Positions 53,001 to 64,000 of a DNA stretch of 64,000 bases are shown one piece after another (the stretch's first letter is position 1; each line of letters starts with the position of its first letter). Below the pieces are notes generated by a model. The model was not told where the DNA came from, made no database searches, and saw only the letters and a list, made by a program, of their open reading frames with translations. Made by a program: the position numbers and the translations under genes. This DNA is from Ramazzottius varieornatus (Eukaryota; Tardigrada; Eutardigrada; Parachela; Ramazzottiidae), in assembly GCA_001949185.1 (NCBI GenBank), contig BDGG01000009.1:1299347-1363346 (forward strand). Reading direction: 5' to 3'.

Positions 53001-56000
53001 ATGTCATTTAACTCGGCTATTGACTGCACGAAAGGTAAGGATGAAATGACAAGCTTAACACTTACGCCAAGGGACGTGTCGTAATTACCTTGTGGCAGCT
53101 TCCGTGTCCAATAAGCAGCAGCCTTGCTCCGACAAGTAGGGGAAATGTCCATTTGTAAGCAATTTGTCAAGTCACCAAATGATATTATTCAATATTTCTG
53201 TTGCTCTCATGAATACCCATCTACGCATACACGATCTGATCTAATATTTTAAAATCGATCGGCTCAGGTTTGAAGTAAACGCTGCATACCCAACAATCCA
53301 TTTTGCGGGCTGAAGCTGGTCGTTATAGTTGGCGAACCCCACCGGCCGCCAACTAGTATCCGTACAAACTGTCCCTGATCAACCTTTGCTACGTTTGTGT
53401 ATTGCAGCCTCCAAGGAGCTCTGGGAAGAGGAGAGCGACAACAAGGCCACTGGACAGAGCGACGGAGCCTCGCTAGAAGCTTCTTCGTCGTCGGGCCAGA
53501 GAACGCCCACTCAGACCAGCCAGCTCTGCAGGGTCTGCGGTGACAAAGCCTCGGGGAAACATTACGGTGTGCCAAGCTGTGACGGCTGCCGCGGCTTCTT
53601 CAAGCGAAGCATCCGCAGGAACCTGGACTACGTCTGCAAGGAAAAGAGTGCTTGCATCGTCGACTTGAACCGCAGGAACCAGTGCCAAGCTTGTCGCTTC
53701 CGCAAGTGCTTGCAAGTCAAGATGAACCGCGACGGTAAGCTTCCAACCTCCTCATAAGTCATTCCTGAAATGCCAACTAGTGAATAATTCTTCATCAACC
53801 ATTTTATTGAAATTTCAGTAGAAATTAATGAAAGGACTTTCTCGGCCCGAGGCATGCGCTAGATAAGGCCATATAATCTACTATGGTCTTTTTGCGCCTT
53901 TCCGGGATTTTGTAAGCTTTTGCTAGCGTCTAGTTTTTGGTAAGCAAGCTTGTGTTGGAGTAGCGGAGGAGGAAGTGAGTAGCCAAAGGTGACAGTTTCA
54001 GTCATGCTCTTCTTTGTGAGCAAAGCGAAGCTTCCCTAATAAGCGGCTTGGATCGATCGAGTTCGTGGCTTGGGAGGATATTTTGCAAACTGTTGGTTGA
54101 TGATCAGATGGTTAGTATGCTGAGGTAATTGAGGACTGCGAGAGCTCTGTTGAATTATTAGCTATGGAGGGCCAGTTGGTCACGTTCCCACGAAGCTTCC
54201 TCGGCCTCAGCGCGGGATGACTGACCGCGCCTTAGTGACTGCTTGGAGGGACCAATGGATTGAAAGAGCGCTCGATGGCCCGATCGATAACCAAGGAGAA
54301 CTGGTGCCATCACAGCTTTGGCCGTTGACGGTCGATGTCGTCAATGAGCCCTTCTGAAGAATGTACTTGTCATGGGAATGCCCGCCTGACTTTACTTACC
54401 ATCCACAAGCCATCAAGTAGTCGACCAAAGGATTAGGTTACTTGACATGTCCTACACCCCCCAACCTCATTTGGAAAAATAGCCCGCGCCTTCGGCATCT
54501 TGCCAAAGGCTTCTTACCCAGCTGACGAAGACTTAATCTTGTCGCAGTCAATTCTGCACATCGAAAAAGACAAAGGTCAATCAACCAACCAACCAAGGAG
54601 GTATCGAGCTCCCCAAAAAATCCGCAGTGTGGCCCTTTCTCTACAAAGTTGTATGTCAGGCCCGTGCCCGGCACAACCCGGACTGATAGTCCATGAAAAC
54701 TTCGTAGGAAAATGGGCAAATTGCGGACCTTTTGGGACCTCGATACGTCCTTGCAACCAACCAACCAACCAACCAACCAACGCTTGTCTGCATTTAAGCA
54801 AGAAACACGACAAATGGAATCAATGCCATGTCGGTTATTAACCTGCTTATTTTTGCCGGTAGCTGTACAGCACGAAAGAGCGCCTCGTTCTTTCCCCTAC
54901 AGAAGGAGTTCCTCCAACGCCTCTCCATCATGTGACGTCAGCCACACTCCCTTTTCGCTTTCGTCCCTCACTTCCCGCTCCAGCGCCTTCTTCCCCAACG
55001 CCACTGAGCTATTCATGGACCGAATGTCGTCTTTGGCCATGCTCCATCCGCCCTACACCAACTCCTCTCAGACAGCCTTTCTCTCCGGCCATGTTCTGCA
55101 ACCAGTTCCGCTGCCAAGTAGAGCAGACTGCCTCCTGACTCCTGCACAAAATACCGCTGGTCCCAGATCGGTTACCATTGGTTCTTCGCACACCGCATTC
55201 ACCCCATACCGTAGTAATAATGAGAGACGCACTGATAAACACCTACCGCCAACGTGTGGCGATGCCTCCATCATGTGCAGTTTTAATACAGCCATCACGG
55301 AAGCCCAAGCTGGTTGGCTGCTTTTCTCTTGTGTGCGCTGGGTTCGCGCCTTGCCCTCGTACCATCAACTTCCGACCGCTGATCAGATACTTCTCTTGCG
55401 CAACTCCTGGCTGGAACTCTATGCATTGACATATCTGACCACACTGAAAACCGGTAAGACTTACTTCACCATAATGCTCGAAAATTATCCCCGTAAATAT
55501 TAATTACCCTAGTCCATTGGTTTCCAGATGCGAGGGAAGCGACCCTTTTGATAGAGCGCGCTCCCGTTGAAGCTCGAGGCTTCGCGTCGGCTATGGTCAA
55601 GTTGACAGAGCATCGTCTGGACCCAACCGAGATATCGTTGCTTCGTGCAGTTGCCTTGTTTCGACCAGGTACCTATGTTCATTCCACACTAAGAAGTTAA
55701 AAACAGACATTCTATGGGTATGGGGGAAAAGTCATAAAGTCAGCCAGGTGGTGCTGGAGCTGTAACGTTAGCCACCGAATATCAGGAGTAAGACATTAGC
55801 AAGCCTACGCTTTATAAGATGCGGCTAACTTTATAACCTCGGCCTACGCCGGCTAACTTTACAACTTTTCTCTTGTATGCATGAATCGTAAATTATCAAT
55901 ATATCCATCAATGACGATGTATGCCAGCTCTTGTCTGAACTTTTGGACGAATGAAACTGTATCCTTCTAGACGTCAGAGGACTGAAAGAGAAGGCGCTGG

Positions 56001-56194
56001 TGGAGACGTTCCAAGATCAAGCCCAGCTGGTTCTAGCCGACCACACCCAGAGTAACAAGCTCCGCTTCGGCAAATTGCTATTGCTATTGCCGATGCTTCG
56101 AAGCCTGGATGCCCAAGGCCTTGCTAGTCATTTCTTCAAGAGCTCCGTCAAACCGGTGGATGTTCTTCTCACCGAGATGAACTGTATGATGTGA
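53001..56194 (+). CDS. NR2E-group nuclear receptor (tailless/TLX/PNR family)
   Basis: Ligand-regulated or orphan transcription factor of about 438 residues. Exons: 53001-53034, 53408-53734, 54863-55453, 55528-55668, 55971-56194. The DNA-binding domain has all eight zinc cysteines, starting [14 protein letters not shown], with P-box CDGCRG, then [10 protein letters not shown] and the C-terminal extension [10 protein letters not shown] split by a 1.1-kb intron after the Asp codon's first base. The D-box has five residues between its cysteines (CKEKSAC), unlike the seven of TLX. The ligand-binding domain shows the AF signature region ([29 protein letters not shown]), [17 protein letters not shown] and the NR2E-type [15 protein letters not shown], ending with the AF-2 helix [12 protein letters not shown]2E receptors mostly repress transcription in brain and photoreceptor development. 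The first coding exon (11 codons) is inferred from splice phase. Confidence 0.88.
54583..54780. repeat. imperfect fold-back element flanked by (CCAA)n, in nuclear receptor intron 2
   Basis: The left arm (about 54583-54655) and the right arm (about 54690-54780) read as reverse complements with scattered mismatches. For example aaggaggtatcgagctcccc on the left pairs with a right-arm complement reading aaggacgtatcgaggtccca. Both outer ends are tandem CCAA units (about six on the right), which are direct, not inverted, repeats. No coding potential. It lies within intron 53735-54862. Confidence 0.65.
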
Positions 56195-56423
56195 CATGGT
56201 CTTCTTCATTTCAACCTTGGCCACCTAACTCAAGAAAACTGTTATCTTTGATAACTTGCGGTATGCAATAACCAAAAAGGCAATCTTTGAAATGTACACA
56301 ACTATAGAGAAATACTGTACAACCCCATTATAAAAAGAGTTAAAACCGGAGACAATATGCGGACTGAGTACGCAAGAACAAAAGCAGTTCCCCTTTTACT
56401 GGACAAGGCAAAAGTCGAGGGAC

Positions 56424-59419
56424 TTAGTCGGCCGAGTGAGTCCGTGGCATACTACCGGGAAGAGGATTCTGCTCTTGGTGAGTCAGCTTTAGAACAGCGA
56501 CGCCGCCACCCAGGCGACGGTAGTTCATGGTGGCACAAGGACCTGTTGGAAGCGCAAGAAAAGGCATTGATATCAGCCAGCAGCTTTCTTCACAAAGACA
56601 AAGTTGGAACTTACGCCATAAGTTAGTTTCCGGATCGAAGACTTCGGCCGAGCGAAGGTAGTAGTTGCCATCGAAGCCACCCACCTGTACAATTGTTCCG
56701 TTCAGTAGTAACCATTTCCAAAAGCACACATTTACAGCGTCACAAGACAAGGCAAAAGCAAAATGGACACAACAGCACCGGTGGCAGATCAGCCTACTGG
56801 CTAGTCGCCATTAGCCATGGCTCATGGGTGACTACATGGGCGCAAAGGTAACCCAAAACCACTCGTAGCCCATCCAATCAAGGGGAAGGTAGCAGGCAAG
56901 TCATTACCAGACGGTACATTTTATGCGGTGGGCACCCACCATCACCACCTACCGCGAAGATGAGGCCATTGACTACAGCCAGACCCACACCGCTCCTGCG
57001 GCAGTTCATGGCCACGATGGGGTCCCAAGTGCCACTTCGGGCGTCAAAGCGCTCGCACGAGCTCAGTTCGGTATGGTCGTCCCTGAAGAAGACAACATGA
57101 CCAGTCTACTTTACTACTGAGGATTACAGCGGCTTTCAAATGGTAGAAGTTGCCTACCTTCCGCCAACTGCGTACAAACTTCCGTTCAGCACGGCACAAC
57201 CTAGATGCTTCCTTTTGGTCCCCATTGGTGTAACAGTCTGAATCACAGCACAATGTGGCTGTTATTTATCAAGAGGATCAAAAGGGTCTGAGATGCATAC
57301 CTGCCACCGATTGGTTCGGGGGTCGTACTTTTCTACCGTGTTCAATGGATTGCCGCCTGCGAAGTTTGACGTTAGCACATTGGGCCACCCAGGTCAGCGC
57401 TCAACGAGCAACAAAGTGCTGAATACTTCTCACCATCGGATCCTCCACAAGCGTAGAGGAAGCCGTTGAGGACGGCCACGGCCACCCCTAATCGCTTTGC
57501 ACTCATGGAGGCAACCTTGGACCACCGGTTGGAGGCAGGATCATATCGCTCCACCAAATTGAGGCAAGATACGCCATCCTGGAAGAAGACCGGCTGTCAC
57601 AGTATTCTCATGGAACAGTCTTCAGACTCAGCACCGGTCATGAAGAACCTCATGAAGTATGGTAGGAAGGCTTGCCATCATACCTGTCCGCCCACCGCGT
57701 ACAGAAAGCCATCCATCACTGCCACACCAACGCTAGTCCGGCAGGAAGAGGTGGGGGCAATGTCGACGCTCCAAATGTTGGTTTGAGGATCATACCTAAT
57801 ACAAAAGCCCCCTAGTTAGTCTTCACCAAGCAGCCCACACTTTCACATATACTCTATGTTGCAATTCTTTATGCAGAGTCGAGCTGACCTTTCGACAGAG
57901 TTGAGGTAAGACTGGCCGTCATGTCCACCGACAGCGTACATCAAGTCGTTTAATACTGCTACTCCGACGCCGCAGCGTCGTTTAGTCATTGGAGCCATCA
58001 GTTTCCATTCGTTCGTCTGAGGATCGTATCTCTCGACGGTAGAAATGGCGTCACCACTGCACCATCCACCTGAAAGGACCTACAGCCTCATCCAAGTTCA
58101 ACCATCCGGCTTTCAACTCGAACTTGTTTCATTTCCGCTTCAACGTTTCTGAATAATCGGAATGTCACTTACCGACTGCGAAGAGTACTTCTCCGCGAAG
58201 AATAGGCTTGCGAGGACGAGTGCGGGGACCCTGCATAGCTCCTCGCTCCGTTGGAAGAAGGAGATAGTTCTTGGCTGGAACAAACAAACGAATTTTCACC
58301 ATCCATGATATAGGTAAACGTTGATAGAGACGCAAGACTAACCTTCATCCAACAAATTTCTGACAGCTTCATCGCCCCTGACCAGAGTTTCCTGGCTGAC
58401 AACATTGACCAAGAACTTGGGCGTCAGTAGGCAGAAGCGAATGTTTTCCAGCACGGAGGAGACCTGGCTGCATCGTTCCTTGACGTCGTACCTCAACCAT
58501 GCCACCGCAGCCTGCAACAACAGCACAAAGCTTCCTTCATCCTCCCCAGCATGAGTTTATAATAATGACATACCTGGTAGACCTGTTCCTCGCCGCGCAC
58601 ATTCAGTTCATCGCTGGCTGTAAGATACGGCATTAGACACATCTTGTCTTCCCCATCAAAGACAAGCACAGTGTTGTCAGTTATGTACCGATCAGGTCGA
58701 TTAACTGGCCAACCGGAAGTAGCAAAAACTCTTCGCTGACCATGACATCGACAAAGTTCTGCTGGGCGAAGCGGTTGGCGGCCTTCAGCAGGTCGCGACA
58801 GGCATAGGCGTCGGCGAAAGAGCGAATGCCCAAGCAGTTTGAGGGGTCCAGCTGTTTCTTCAGAAAATCGCAGCAGTTGTCTTGAATCTCTTGCATCTGC
58901 AGTAAACATGCTGCAGGCAGCAGAGTTTGCACGTTCCTTTCTTCGATGCAAATTTTGCCGCAGTAGGCAAACTCGATCAAGTCTTCCACAGCCACTTCGT
59001 CAATGTCGTGGAGTGTCACTTGCGTCTGACGACTCTCGGACAAGTCCCCCGTGAACATGGCGCGGAAATATGGACTGTAATTACAGACGATGGCATATCG
59101 CATTAGATCACCCCAATCACATCTTTTCTTCCTCTTATCAAAGACGATAATATTGTTGTTGGTTACGGTACCTGCAGGCTGCCAGCACTGCTCGGTGTGC
59201 CAATATCTGCCTGTCGTTGATGTTTATGCTGATATCACACAGCTCGTGGCTCTTCCTTAAGCCACTCAGGGCTTCGAGGACGTCTCGAGGGTGCTTTTCC
59301 GATATGTAGACTGTCTTGACTGGAGCAGACATGAATTCAGCGGACGACACGTCGGGAACATTGTGCAGACCAGGTGGCATGGACGGCAGTCCCGCAGTCA
59401 AGTTAATGCTCCCAGCCAT
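56424..59419 (-). CDS. KLHL20: Kelch-like protein 20
   Basis: Substrate adaptor for a Cullin-3 ubiquitin ligase, 613 residues (human 609). Exons (minus): 59419-59172, 59074-58689, 58617-58574, 58511-58343, 58274-58173, 58069-57889, 57795-57684, 57578-57434, 57356-57301, 57237-57158, 57082-56953, 56684-56615, 56542-56424. The BTB domain ([36 protein letters not shown]) is followed by a BACK domain with [14 protein letters not shown], the linker [12 protein letters not shown], and six kelch blades ([45 protein letters not shown], ...). Near-full-length identity with vertebrate KLHL20 and fly diablo is evident. The last 18 residues diverge from the vertebrate C terminus. The start ATG at 59419 gives the expected length before VYISEKHPR. 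Confidence 0.96.
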
Positions 59420-62400
59420 CTTTCTTCCCAAGTGCAGGGCCTACAAAATTCATAGTGAATTAAATCAAGCGACCATACTGATTTAGTGGTAGCGACACAA
59501 CACAAACAGGCGCTTCCTGATAACAACAGTGGCTACAACTTTATGTCTCGAACAACTCACCTAATACTTTGATGAGGGTCTCTGTCGACGATGGTATCGG
59601 ACGAAGGTAGTACCTGTGTAGGTTGAAATAGCCCCGAGCAGGAGGATTCCTCCGGGGCAAAGCTAGCCCGTCTTGCTGCACCTCCCCAAGCTCTGTCTTC
59701 ACCCACGCAGTACACGCAGACTTGGACACCTTCGTTATCCCCTCAAGGAGAAGCGATGCTTTGGTATTCCTGGATATTGCGGCGTCCAGACCTCAGATGA
59801 ATGGGAGTGCACGGGGAAAACAAGCTGGCAGGAAACCACTAGAGAAAGAAGCTTTCACTTTTGATGAAATTCGGTCTAAAGCTTATCGTTATGACCTACA
59901 CTCTGGCACGAGCTTATCGTGATTGTCACTGCCGTCTGTGATATCATCGACATGCTGGAAAGCTAGAGAATTCAAAACATTAGGATGATTGCGGATTGAA
60001 TGATGTCAGACGCTACTTCAACCAAAAGGAGGTGTAGCCGCCCACATTTATTGCTACAAATGGCAACTTCACTGCTTGAGTTCCCACCAGTCACCGATTC
60101 GCTTTGTGACTCATACAAGCTGCCATAGTGTGATGTAACTTGACCCAGCACTAGACTGAAATCACCGAATCCGTTAGCGCAAGATCTGCAAGAGCGCACC
60201 TAAATCTTTTGCAATTACCTGCTGGCGTGCTGGACGAGAAATATTGGTAGTCTTGCGACTGTCGAGTCTGCTATCTGGGCATGAGATGTACTCCATTATC
60301 CTGGAATGTAGATTGAGAGGAGCCGTCCTAACGATGTGAAGGAGCGGCAGCGGTAGTAGGTGCGCAGGACTCCTTGGACCAGTGGATCAACTCAACAACT
60401 GTCTCACCAACTCTGCTCCTTACCAACTCGCTGAACCTCCAACCGCACTTGGCCTCTGGATAAACACCGTCAGCAGGAGATCGGTAAGTTCAGCCCTTGA
60501 TATTACACTCTGACTGTCGGTCACAGATTCGGACTTGCAGCTATTAATTTGTGGCAAGAAGCTGCCAAAGAAGAGGTGCTTGATATTACCCGTCTCAGGG
60601 TTGCGAGGAGGAGGCTGGGGCGCTTGATGTCCTTCATTCCTGCGGTAGCTTTGCGGCTGAAGGCAGTCTCCAAGTTAGTACTGAGCGAGATGACGGATAT
60701 ATGGTCAAAAGGCCCAGACTGTGGAGGTTATATATTTCCTAGTGGGAAGGTGAGGTCCATCGATCGGTGGCGACGACAGTCTGGTAGATCTGATGGCTTG
60801 AGATTGATCTCTGTAGTCTGGTCAGATACCCGGGTATGATGCAATGACTTGATCTGGAAAGGTTCATGGTCATGGGTGGAGTGGGCCTCTGTAAGGTGGA
60901 TGTACGGGAGATGTGAGTAGCAGCTTATGACTTAAGGGCTCGATGGCCGCTCTAGGTTTGACACTTGAGAAGCTTCATCAGGCTATATAGCTCTTCGCAC
61001 CTGTGCCAGGACATATCTGGCAATCTCTGGCCGACAACCAGCCAGCATGCTGTTGTTGGTGTCACACTGACACTCCGATGGATAACAAGGGTCGGCCAGC
61101 ATTCTTCGTCTGTAGTTGCTATAATATCGTCATCTTGTCTTCTGTTGTCTCTGCAGGGCTATATATTGACAGCTTCGCAACTGCACCTACCGCCTTGCCG
61201 TGGATGTCTTGCCAGTTTTCTGCCTGGGCCGGGGTGTGGAGGCTAAACGGCCCATGAATCTTGATGTTAGGTACGCTAATGGTGTCCCAATGCTGATGGG
61301 ACTTTCGCCCAGTCTTGCACAGTTTGTAATTGTGCTCTCCCCCTTGGCTTTGAATTCTATCCGCAACTTAGTTGGAAAGGGTACAGTTTATGTATATAGT
61401 TATATGCATTCTTCAGTTGGTGGTATGTCTCTTGCTTGTGGGGTAATGGTCTTCATGCTGTTGTTGGAATGAGTGGAAATGGCCGTTTGCAGGGCGGAAG
61501 TGGACAAGTGGTGGTTGAGGAGGGTCGTCTCTTTTGTCCCAACGAACGGTCAAGATTGACGATGGACTGAGATGATGGAGCAAGATCGTGAGGGCCTCAA
61601 TGACTGTGCATGGCACTGTCAAAGTGCATGCTTCCGCTGCTGCTCGTGCTGCTATAGTCCGCCACTGGCACCTTTCTTACTTGCTGCAACTTGGATTGCA
61701 TCGACCAAGGTGCGGTAACATGTAGGCCTAGACACCTTGCATTTGTCTCCTGGGCTTTGACAGTTCTCCCTCCACGCCGTAATGGTCGCTGGCGCCGGCC
61801 ATTTTGCAATAGACTTCCAGCTCTTTGCCTTTACTTATCTGCCGCTCGTCATTTGACACTATCATAGCTTTGCGCCCTATTATATGACGACATTACCAAA
61901 GTTACTATCGTACAAAACCGAGGTGTTAAATTGTCGGTATGACTGCCGACTTGTCTTTATGCGCTTTCCTGTTTGAAGATTTTGAAGAGGAGGCAACCAG
62001 AAAAGTCTTTTCTGTTGTGCTATGGACGGTCCCGTTTTCTTTCCTGACTGTGAGTGGCGGCACCAAGAAGCCTCAACTGGGTTGAGGCTTCTGCACACTA
62101 CAAGAAATTACGCTTGGCAGGCAGGAAATTCATCATTCATCATGTTGCTGTTTTGGATTTCTGGTACACGTGTTTAATTATGCAATATACTGTAATGTGT
62201 TTATACATGGCGAAGGCTGAAGGTCAGCGCGACGCCGTCTTTTATCTCAACCTGAGAAGCTATATATCGGTTGGAGTGACGAGCTGTCATGCACCATGCT
62301 TTGCCATCTGACAACTGTAGTGTTGAGTTGAAGATATTGCATCTTTGCGACGCATCAACTGAAGGTATGTTTTGTTGTTGCAGCTGTGCAACTCTGCCAT

Positions 62401-63402
62401 ATTCTCCGATAAGGCCAAGAGGCAAGCTGGGGACGAACAAGCTGGAATGAACGGACCTTAAGGAAGCTCATCCTCTCAAAGGTAAGCGCTCTCCCTGACA
62501 GCCACAGCAGCCCCACAGTCTCGAGGGAAGAAGCCTGGCATTTGGGAGATATTTCTGATTAGGCGTCTTGTCCAAAATGGGAAGCTGATGTCTTGGTTAA
62601 ATCAAAGGCTAGATGTACTTGTCGTCCGGTGTATGATAGAACAATTGATTATCAGGATAACATTGTACGGTAAATGGATCCATCGACGACAATCATAGTT
62701 TTGTGGTGAGGAACTTGACCCTGCACAATAGACTTGTCGCTGTCGAATTGAAGGCTACAACGTGACAGCCTTGTTGAGAAGAGTGTCAATTATGATAATG
62801 GCACACTGAAGGATAATATGCCGATCAGCCACTGCTGTACGAGTAGTAGCACCTCGCCACCATCAAGGTCGCCGCGGATGGCGCTTGTTGTTCTGATATA
62901 TCGTCAGATATTCAAGCTGGAAAATTCTAGTGTGCCTTGTCAAGCTCTATGAAATTTAAAGCTGTGAAAGGGTTGTTTGCTCGCTGTGTTTACTCTGACA
63001 TTGAGCCTGGTTTGCCACAAGAGCCATCTTGCAAACAACGATCTGCCTTCGGACTTGCTTGCTGAGATGACTCTTGGGAAGTAGGCGTCAGCTTTTGTCA
63101 TGGTCCCACCAGGTCCCCTTGCAAGCTTTCAAACCTAGTGTGCAACGGGCTTGGATGAGTTGAAGGAGATTCAATGATGGTGACTGCAGATGAGGGATAC
63201 ATGTGGAAAATATGATGCGGAGACCATGATTTGCTTCGAGCCGGACAATGGCAGTATGATCATCAAGGTCGAGGTGGTTAAGAGGGTCCTGATATGGACA
63301 GATATCAATGGTAGGGAGGAGCGATGGACTGAAGGTTCGAGTTACGAGGAGCCAGAGGACGACATGTCTTCACATCGATCTCGGGTGTCGGGGGGGGGGG
63401 GG
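59420..63402. other. about 4 kb without recognisable genes, upstream of KLHL20
   Basis: The first few hundred bases should hold the KLHL20 promoter and 5'UTR exons; the minus-strand frame at 59729-59541 ends next to a donor-like gtgagt and could be such an exon. Beyond about 59.9 kb neither strand shows domain motifs or phase-linked exons. An 11-bp-arm perfect hairpin lies at 62066-62092. Confidence 0.45.
62066..62092. repeat. perfect 11-bp inverted repeat (hairpin)
   Basis: agaagcctcaa, a five-base loop ctggg, then ttgaggcttct. The right half recurs at 63803-63813 beyond the gap. Confidence 0.8.
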
Positions 63403-63766
63403 NNNNNNNNNNNNNNNNNNNNNNNNNNNNNNNNNNNNNNNNNNNNNNNNNNNNNNNNNNNNNNNNNNNNNNNNNNNNNNNNNNNNNNNNNNNNNNNNNN
63501 NNNNNNNNNNNNNNNNNNNNNNNNNNNNNNNNNNNNNNNNNNNNNNNNNNNNNNNNNNNNNNNNNNNNNNNNNNNNNNNNNNNNNNNNNNNNNNNNNNNN
63601 NNNNNNNNNNNNNNNNNNNNNNNNNNNNNNNNNNNNNNNNNNNNNNNNNNNNNNNNNNNNNNNNNNNNNNNNNNNNNNNNNNNNNNNNNNNNNNNNNNNN
63701 NNNNNNNNNNNNNNNNNNNNNNNNNNNNNNNNNNNNNNNNNNNNNNNNNNNNNNNNNNNNNNNNNN
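63403..63766. other. assembly gap of 364 N edged by G tracts
   Basis: Unresolved bases. The left edge is a run of 13 G (63390-63402); just right of the gap is a run of 15 G (63771-63785). Open frames drawn through the N are meaningless. Confidence 0.98.
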
Positions 63767-64000
63767 GTTTGGGGGGGGGGGGGGGTGATTTGATGAATTA
63801 AGTTGAGGCTTCTTTGCTGATGGACAAAGTGGCTTAATTGAGGTACGGTGAGGCGGGAGGATGGGTTCTTTCTTTCTCCGCCTGGCACTGCAGTGAAAGG
63901 TCTAGTCTGTAAAACTGTCAACTGAGTGATGTGCGGCAAGCCACTTCATTTTTGTCTGGCTGACGAAGTAGGCGAGTCGATCATGCAGGTGACTCTTAGG
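63767..64000. other. sequence after the gap, no gene seen
   Basis: 234 bases beginning with a long G tract. No coding or RNA feature recognised. Confidence 0.4.

Noticed and set aside
63190-63801. 203-residue open frame at the end of the window
   Set aside because: Two thirds of it is N; the readable parts end in poly-glycine from the G tract.

Overview
This is nuclear DNA of an animal with a compact genome. Genes sit a few hundred bases apart on both strands. Nearly all are split by many short introns (mostly about 50 to 110 bp, GT-AG, with two good GC-AG cases), and the proteins are full-length animal orthologues. Two genes point to motile cilia or flagella: a CFAP144-like protein and an EFCAB9-like EF-hand protein. 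That argues against nematodes, but I cannot fix the phylum. I rebuilt exon structures by hand from splice signals, reading phase and protein-family conservation; every model given closes in frame.

Layout. 1-10.1 kb: a tandem pair of ABCC1/MRP1-like transporters, the first cut by the window edge. 11.5-15.2 kb: kinesin-2 motor (KIF3B-like). 15.5-20.3 kb: lysosomal alpha-mannosidase (MAN2B1) with a small inverted-repeat element in intron 1. 20.3-23.6 kb: intergenic. 23.6-26.1 kb: microsomal cytochrome P450. 26.3-27.8 kb (minus): GPN3 GTPase, divergent from ARPC3 (28.2-29.2 kb). 29.5-31.5 kb (minus): GTPBP6/HflX-type GTPase. 32.3-33.8 kb: TSEN54-like tRNA-splicing endonuclease subunit. 34.0-34.8 kb: CFAP144-like protein. 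35.1-35.7 kb (minus): NOPCHAP1-like chaperone. 38.0-39.1 kb (minus): adenylate-kinase-family protein. 39.3-40.0 kb (minus): EFCAB9-like protein. 40.8-45.1 kb: DDHD/WWE phospholipase. 46.9-48.2 kb: unidentified coiled-coil protein, tail-to-tail with CWF19L2 (48.2-50.9 kb, minus). 51.3-51.9 kb (minus): small unidentified gene. 53.0-56.2 kb: NR2E-group nuclear receptor. 56.4-59.4 kb (minus): KLHL20. 59.4-64 kb: no recognisable gene, and a 364-base assembly gap edged by G tracts.

The genes are mostly unrelated housekeeping functions (membrane transport, lysosomal glycan breakdown, cytoskeleton, RNA processing, ubiquitin ligase adaptors), with a poss­ible loose concentration of cilium or sperm genes. 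I found no coherent undescribed system. The most informative signals are evolutionary: mosaic gene conversion and an intron presence/absence difference between the ABCC copies, several fold-back or MITE-like repeats, and two unidentified small genes.
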